From DASZBX01 sp035943635 (lineage in GTDB: Bacteria; Actinomycetota; Actinomycetes; Streptomycetales; Catenulisporaceae): a DNA stretch of 64,000 nt. The stretch covers positions 1 through 64,000 of the forward strand of contig DASZBX010000135.1 of NCBI GenBank assembly GCA_035943635.1, written 5' to 3'. Below the pieces are notes generated by a model. It did no database searches. It was not told the origin of the DNA and saw only the letters and a list, made by a program, of their open reading frames with translations. Made by a program: the position numbers and the translations under genes. This document shows positions 60,801-64,000 of the stretch, one piece after another (position 1 is the stretch's first letter; each line of letters begins with the position of its first letter).

Positions 60801-62611
60801 GCCGTCGCCGAGTCGGTGACCAGCAGGACCGGTGCGGCGTCGGCCAGCAGGCGCGCGATCCGCTCGGCGGGCAGGTCCGGGTCGACCGCCACGAACGCGG
60901 CGCCGGTGTGCTCGACGGCGAGCGCGGCGATCACGGTGGCGGCCGTGCGTCCCATGGCCAGCGCGACCAGCCGTTCCGGTCCCGCACCGAGCCGCGCCAT
61001 CCGGGCCCCGAGCCGGGCCGCCTGCTCGTGCAGTTCCCGGTAACTCAGGTACACGGAAGAGGCGGCCTGTTCGAGCGCGGGCGCATCCGGAGAACGGTCG
61101 GCACGGCGGGAGACGAGGCCCGCCAGCGACGCGGTCCAGGTGTCTGGCGAGAAATGCCCGCCGCGGGCGTGCAACCGACTGCGTTCGCGCGCGTCGACCA
61201 GGGCAGCCGTGCGCACGGGCGCCTGCGGATCGGCGGTCAGCGCGTCGAGCAGCGTCTCGTAGGACGCGGCCCAGTGCCGGACCACCTCGGCGGAGTAGAG
61301 GTCGGTGCGGATCGCGAACATGCCGGAGACGCCGTCGTCGATGTCGCGCAGGGCGGTCATGATGTCGTGCTCCCCGCCGGTGTGCACGCGTTCCGGCCGG
61401 GAGATCGACCGCAGCGCCTGCACGCTCTCCTGCTTGGCCAGGTGCATGAAGATCCACTGGAACAGCGGGGAGCGGCGCGGCAGGCGCTCGGGGCCGATCA
61501 TCGTCACGATCCGGCCGAGCGGCACGTCCGCGTTCGCCAGGATCTGCGGAAACCCGGTGGTGAAACCGCGCAGCAGGTTCAGGAACGTGTCCTGCGGGCC
61601 GAACCGCCAGCGCACCGGCACCGTGTTCATCACGTAGCCGATCATCCGGTCCAGGCCCTTGGCCGCCCGGTTCGCCGTCGGGGTGCCGATCAGCAGGTCG
61701 TCCTGGCCGGACAGGCGGTGGGCCAGCACGGCGAAGGCGGTCATGGTCACGCCGTACACGGTCGCGTCGTGCTGCCGGGCGAAGGCGCGCACCCGCTGCG
61801 CCAACGCCGGGTCGAGCACGAACTCGACCTGCTCGATGCCGTAGCCGTCCGCGCCCGGGTCCAGCGGCCCGACCGACAGGGCCGGGGGCGGGTCGCTCAG
61901 GTAGTCGCGCCAGAACGACAGCTGAGCGTCGAAAATCCCTGATTCCTCGAGGTCGCTCTGCCAGCCGGCGAAGTCGGCGTACTGGACGTTCGGCCGGTCC
62001 GAGGTCTGCGGGCGCCCGTCGCGGATGCACTGGTACGCCTCGACGAATTCCGTGTGCAGGACGTCGAAAGACCACCAGTCCGTGATGATGTGGTGCAGGG
62101 CCAGGACAAGCGTCGAGCGGGTGTCGTCGACGGTGATCAGCCGGCCCCGGATCAGCCGGTCGCGGCCGAGGTCGAAGGTGCGGCGACCGAAGTCCTTCAG
62201 CGCCCCGGCCAGGGGCAGCCCGTCCTCGCGCAAGTCCTGGCGCTCGAGCCGGAACGGCTGCTCGGGCGGGAACTCGACCCGCAGGTCCGCGGCCGTCCCG
62301 GTCAGCCGGGTGCGCAGCACGTCGTGCTGCTCGACCAGGACGTCCAGCGCGGCTTCCAGGTCCGCGGCGGCCACCGGCGTGTCGAAATGGTAGGCGCAGC
62401 ACAGGTTCAGGGCCGCGTCGTCGGGATAGAGCGACTCGAACACCCACAGGTCGCGCTGGGCCGGGCTCAGCCGTATGGGCCGGGCCGGATCCCGGGGCGG
62501 CACCACGTTCGGCACCTGGTCGATCCGGCCGAGCTCGACCAGGCGGCGCAGCACCCGCCGCCGCTGGTCGCCGCCGAGCGCGGCGAACCTCCTGGACTCC
62601 ATCGCCGTCAT
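57866..62611 (-). CDS. NRPS module C-A-T-E (incorporates a D-residue)
   Basis: A 1581-residue NRPS. The condensation domain has HHIITDWWS (near 174); adenylation has FTSGSTGRPKG (near 650), NVYGPTEST, YRTGDLVRRRPDG and Lys in TSRGKLDRAALP (near 980); carrier SLGGDSILAIQL (Ser near 1034). The C-terminal domain is an epimerase: HHLAVDAVSWAIL (near 1231), NLEGHGRTM, VGWFTCQYPVLL and FNYLGRIGG. It therefore makes a D-amino acyl intermediate. Specificity positions by eye are D-I-A-F-V-G-V-V-V-K, not a code I know. It ends with an acidic stretch (DFEADLDDFDDLGGLE) that may dock to the next protein. Confidence 0.9.
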   Translation of the reverse strand: MTAMESRRFAALGGDQRRRVLRRLVELGRIDQVPNVVPPRDPARPIRLSPAQRDLWVFESLYPDDAALNLCCAYHFDTPVAAADLEAALDVLVEQHDVLRTRLTGTAADLRVEFPPEQPFRLERQDLREDGLPLAGALKDFGRRTFDLGRDRLIRGRLITVDDTRSTLVLALHHIITDWWSFDVLHTEFVEAYQCIRDGRPQTSDRPNVQYADFAGWQSDLEESGIFDAQLSFWRDYLSDPPPALSVGPLDPGADGYGIEQVEFVLDPALAQRVRAFARQHDATVYGVTMTAFAVLAHRLSGQDDLLIGTPTANRAAKGLDRMIGYVMNTVPVRWRFGPQDTFLNLLRGFTTGFPQILANADVPLGRIVTMIGPERLPRRSPLFQWIFMHLAKQESVQALRSISRPERVHTGGEHDIMTALRDIDDGVSGMFAIRTDLYSAEVVRHWAASYETLLDALTADPQAPVRTAALVDARERSRLHARGGHFSPDTWTASLAGLVSRRADRSPDAPALEQAASSVYLSYRELHEQAARLGARMARLGAGPERLVALAMGRTAATVIAALAVEHTGAAFVAVDPDLPAERIARLLADAAPVLLVTDSATAPTLPAYAAATLILDAEQPAETDPDRSEGPVPALADADPRAAAYVNFTSGSTGRPKGVVSTHSGITALSVTMVDGLCVNPEDRVFQISAPNFDIWVAELVAAFGAGATLVIPPTGPLAGPVLAQALAATRSTFVFLPPPLLAGVAPEDCPDLRMVVTGGDYCPADLVRVWAGAGRLHFNVYGPTESTVVATAAQPREPERADPPIGRVIPGTAAYVLDEALQPVPVGAPGEMYLSGLGLARGYLNRPGLTAERFVADPFTEFPGSRMYRTGDLVRRRPDGQFDFLGRTDRQVKLHGLRIEPGEIEAALTAHPSVAQAAVLLREDEPGRKRLVAYLVARPGAQPDTRAVLAGAAAVLSASMVPVAAVWLEQLPLTSRGKLDRAALPVPATESAPAARRPASAREELLCALFADLLGLETVGPDEDFLSLGGDSILAIQLVGRARAAGLAVRPRDVLTARTPAALGALAQPAGPDAEVGQGSDTGPLPLPPMVRWWLDTARPQDRFAMSVLLDVPAGLDLDRIAVALGTLIRRHGALRLRLRRQMQPQPPSQPQPPGEPADGWTLEVAAEAPAPELDRVDAAELDAAALRALAVAAAGEVALSPEDGRLLAARWFDAGPSRPGRLLLMVHHLAVDAVSWAILQADLTELLTTGAPARTAPPTPLRRWAEELDREADRAVDQLSFWESVLADPQAQLAPDRSQRGRRAAVTVTLAADRTEALVSRLPAAFRCTAEDVLLTALLAAAVRWRGQGNRLLINLEGHGRTMPSSQLDLSGTVGWFTCQYPVLLDAGPQESDMYWRDPAEAERALKQVKENLRAVPETGLGYGLLRYSNQKTAPRLAGSAAPQLRFNYLGRIGGKGGDAGRAGSAEMLGIVDHDSFTLTHLVEIDAACVAGDVGLVLDATWSYAQDSFTEDEMHTLAGYWSEALVQLAEFAGGDGFGGTTVSDFPLVALTQQALADFEADLDDFDDLGGLETGRMS

Positions 62612-63711
62612 CAGTCCAGTTCCTTCCGCAGTCGGTCCAGGCGGTGCAGCCCGGCCAGGACGTCGTCCACGCCGAGGCCGAAGTCGACCAGGCCGGCGAC
62701 CTCGTCGCAGCCCAGGTCGCGCAAGTCGAGCAGGGCACTGCGACAGTCCTCGGCCGAGCCGACCAGGGTGCCCCAGGCCAGGTGCCGGCGCAGGGCGAAC
62801 TCGGTCAGCCGCTCGGTCTGCCGCGGGGTGAGCGCTGCCGCCTGTGTGCCGTCGTGGTTGGCCGCGGACTGGGCCACGTGCGCGGCCAGGTAGCGGCGGA
62901 GCGGGTCGCCGGCCCGGGCCAGCGCGTCGGCCTGGTCTTCGCCGACGAAGCAGTGGGCCATCAGGCTGACGGTGCCGTGGGCGGGGTTGGCGGGAGGCCG
63001 CGGCTGGCCATCAGGGTCATGATGATCAGGGGTCTGTGTATCTGTGTTCTGGTACTCGCGGAATGCCTCGCGGTAGATCCCGATCTTCTCGGCCAGCTCG
63101 TCCCGGGACTGGCCGAGCGTCCCACTGAGCACACCGACGCCCAGCCGTCCGGCCGCGCGCCAGCTCTCCGGATTGCCCGAGGAGGTCAGCCACAGCGGCA
63201 GGTCGGCCGAGTACGGCGTCGGCTGCGGCCGGACCGAGACCTTGCGGCCTGCGCCATCGGGCAGTTCGAGCGGTTCGCCCGCCCAGAGCCGGCGCAATAG
63301 CGGGATCTGTTGCAGGGCGCGCTCGCGGCGGTCCGGGTAGTGGTCGGGGGCCAGGACGAAGTCGGTGGAGTGCCAGCCGGTGGCGACCGACAGGCCGATC
63401 CGGCCCCGGGACAGGTTGTCCACGATCGCCCAGTCCTCGACCACCCGCAGCGGATGGTGCAGTGGCAGGACCACGCTGCCCGCGCGGATCGCGATCCGCT
63501 GGGTGACCGCGGCCAGCGCCGCGCTGAGCACCGGCGGGCTGGAGAAGACCTGGCCGACCTGCTGGAAGTGCCGCTCCGGGGTCCACACCGCGGCGAAGCC
63601 GAGTGCGTCGGCGGCCTGCGCGATCCGCAGGATGTCCGCGTACTTGTCGGCGTGGGTCTGCGACCCGGCGTCGTCGGACCCGAAGAACGCCACACTGATC
63701 TGCATCGTCAC
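62611..63711 (-). CDS. Luciferase-like monooxygenase of the NRPS cluster (MupA/LLM type)
   Basis: A 366-residue stand-alone flavin-dependent monooxygenase with a TIM-barrel pattern: ISVAFFGSDDAGSQTHADKY, WTPERHFQQVGQVFSSPPVL, LPLHHPLRVVEDWAIVDNLS, RIGLSVATGWHSTDFVLAP and WLTSSGNPESWRAAG. This is the natural-product LLM subgroup often embedded in or beside NRPS/PKS proteins, where it hydroxylates a carrier-bound substrate, commonly at an alpha or beta carbon. The GTG start at 63711 overlaps the stop of the upstream NRPS, and its stop overlaps the next NRPS (TGATG). Confidence 0.87.
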   Translation of the reverse strand: MTMQISVAFFGSDDAGSQTHADKYADILRIAQAADALGFAAVWTPERHFQQVGQVFSSPPVLSAALAAVTQRIAIRAGSVVLPLHHPLRVVEDWAIVDNLSRGRIGLSVATGWHSTDFVLAPDHYPDRRERALQQIPLLRRLWAGEPLELPDGAGRKVSVRPQPTPYSADLPLWLTSSGNPESWRAAGRLGVGVLSGTLGQSRDELAEKIGIYREAFREYQNTDTQTPDHHDPDGQPRPPANPAHGTVSLMAHCFVGEDQADALARAGDPLRRYLAAHVAQSAANHDGTQAAALTPRQTERLTEFALRRHLAWGTLVGSAEDCRSALLDLRDLGCDEVAGLVDFGLGVDDVLAGLHRLDRLRKELD

Positions 63712-64000
63712 AGTCCTCGGCGCTCTTGCGGCGGCTGGTTGGTGGTGGTGTTGGAGGTGCGCGCGGTACGCGGGGTGCGCGCGATGCCGGGGATGCCCGG
63801 GGCGGCTGGAAGCTTCCGTCCGGCCAGGTCGCGGGCCTGCTCGGCCACGGTCGGGGCGGCGAACAGCCCGGCCGGGGCGGCCGGCAGCTGCTGGGTGTCG
63901 CGGATCCGCGCGGCCAGCCGGATCGCCCCCAATGAGTCGCCGCCGAGGGCGAAGAAGTCGTCGTGGATGCCGACCTGGTCCAGTCCGAGGACCTCGGCCC
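63708..64000 (-). CDS. C-terminal carrier domain of a further NRPS (runs off the window)
   Basis: Only the last 96 or so codons are in the window. They encode a peptidyl carrier domain with VGIHDDFFALGGDSLGAIRL (phosphopantetheine serine in GGDSL) and a disordered Pro/Thr/Arg tail (ARTPRTARTSNTTTNQPP). The cluster therefore extends beyond the right edge, with at least one more module upstream of the luciferase-like monooxygenase. Confidence 0.88.
   Translation of the reverse strand, partial: AEVLGLDQVGIHDDFFALGGDSLGAIRLAARIRDTQQLPAAPAGLFAAPTVAEQARDLAGRKLPAAPGIPGIARTPRTARTSNTTTNQPPQERRGL

Noticed and set aside
57578..61942. Very long plus-strand open frame (over 1450 codons) opposite the NRPS genes
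   Set aside because: It runs antisense to well-supported C-A-T-E and C-A-T-TE genes; its product is a monotonous Arg/Gly/Pro/Ala-rich chain with no domain, a shadow of GC-rich coding on the other strand.
1..64000. tRNA, rRNA, integrase, transposase or phage attachment sites
   Set aside because: I looked for T-loop-like motifs, transposase DDE/recombinase patterns and flanking repeats and saw none convincing; a tRNAscan and ISfinder search would settle it.

Overview
The window is very GC-rich (about 70% or more by eye), with G/C at nearly every third codon position, frequent GTG starts and many 4-nt ATGA/GTGA gene overlaps. Together with SARP/AfsR, MmyB-type, MbtH, NRPS and WXG100 genes this points to a filamentous actinomycete with a large accessory genome (Streptomycetales/Catenulisporales-like; the genus cannot be fixed from the sequence alone). 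No rRNA, tRNA or CRISPR array was recognised. Many genes have a -10-like hexamer 6-9 nt before the start codon and no Shine-Dalgarno, so leaderless transcription is probably common.

Layout. 1-2508: the 5' end of a secreted carbohydrate-binding protein with LacI-type operators upstream, then an AspB-type aminotransferase. 3047-9724: a compact, translationally coupled operon with its own promoter and terminator: SbnA- and SbnB-like enzymes for L-2,3-diaminopropionate (Dap), a large FAD/NAD(P)-binding enzyme, a cystathionine-gamma-synthase-fold PLP enzyme and a BenE-type transporter. This looks like a small self-contained specialised-metabolite system. 9834-12789: an SDR, a striking 86-bp perfect palindrome, and an amino-acid permease divergent from an Lrp/AsnC regulator. 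12961-15747: unknown proteins, a GT1-type glycosyltransferase and an alpha/beta hydrolase. 15955-16965: a rearrangement scar (sigma-factor head joined to a glycoside-hydrolase tail) followed by three long RNA-type hairpins. 17187-24152: MHYT sensor, MmyB-type regulator, hydrolase, SDR, a TetR regulator divergent from an FAD monooxygenase with a 19-bp-arm operator over both promoters, and a nitroreductase. 24436-30688: DrrAB-like exporter, AfsR-type regulator, SDR.

30907-33978 (minus strand): a coupled four-gene operon with a WXG100-like protein, a WXG-domain protein fused to a calpain-like cysteine protease domain, a small unknown protein and a lipoprotein. It reads as a candidate type VII-secreted effector module; the secretion machine itself is not in the window. 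34245-44967: MFS drug exporter, glutamate-cysteine ligase family enzyme, two consecutive ABC-2 transporter pairs, M48 peptidase, GPP34-domain protein, class II amidotransferase.

45080-64000: an NRPS gene cluster, incomplete at the right edge. Read in the direction of transcription (right to left) it has a PCP-ending NRPS, a luciferase-like monooxygenase, C-A-T-E, C-A-T-TE and C-A-T modules, and an AT-less KS-ACP protein. An MbtH gene converges on it, and a MarR regulator and MFS exporter lie just beyond. Between them is a decayed regulator/aldo-keto-reductase pair. The Dap operon could in principle supply a monomer to this NRPS, but the two are about 39 kb apart and this link is only an inference.
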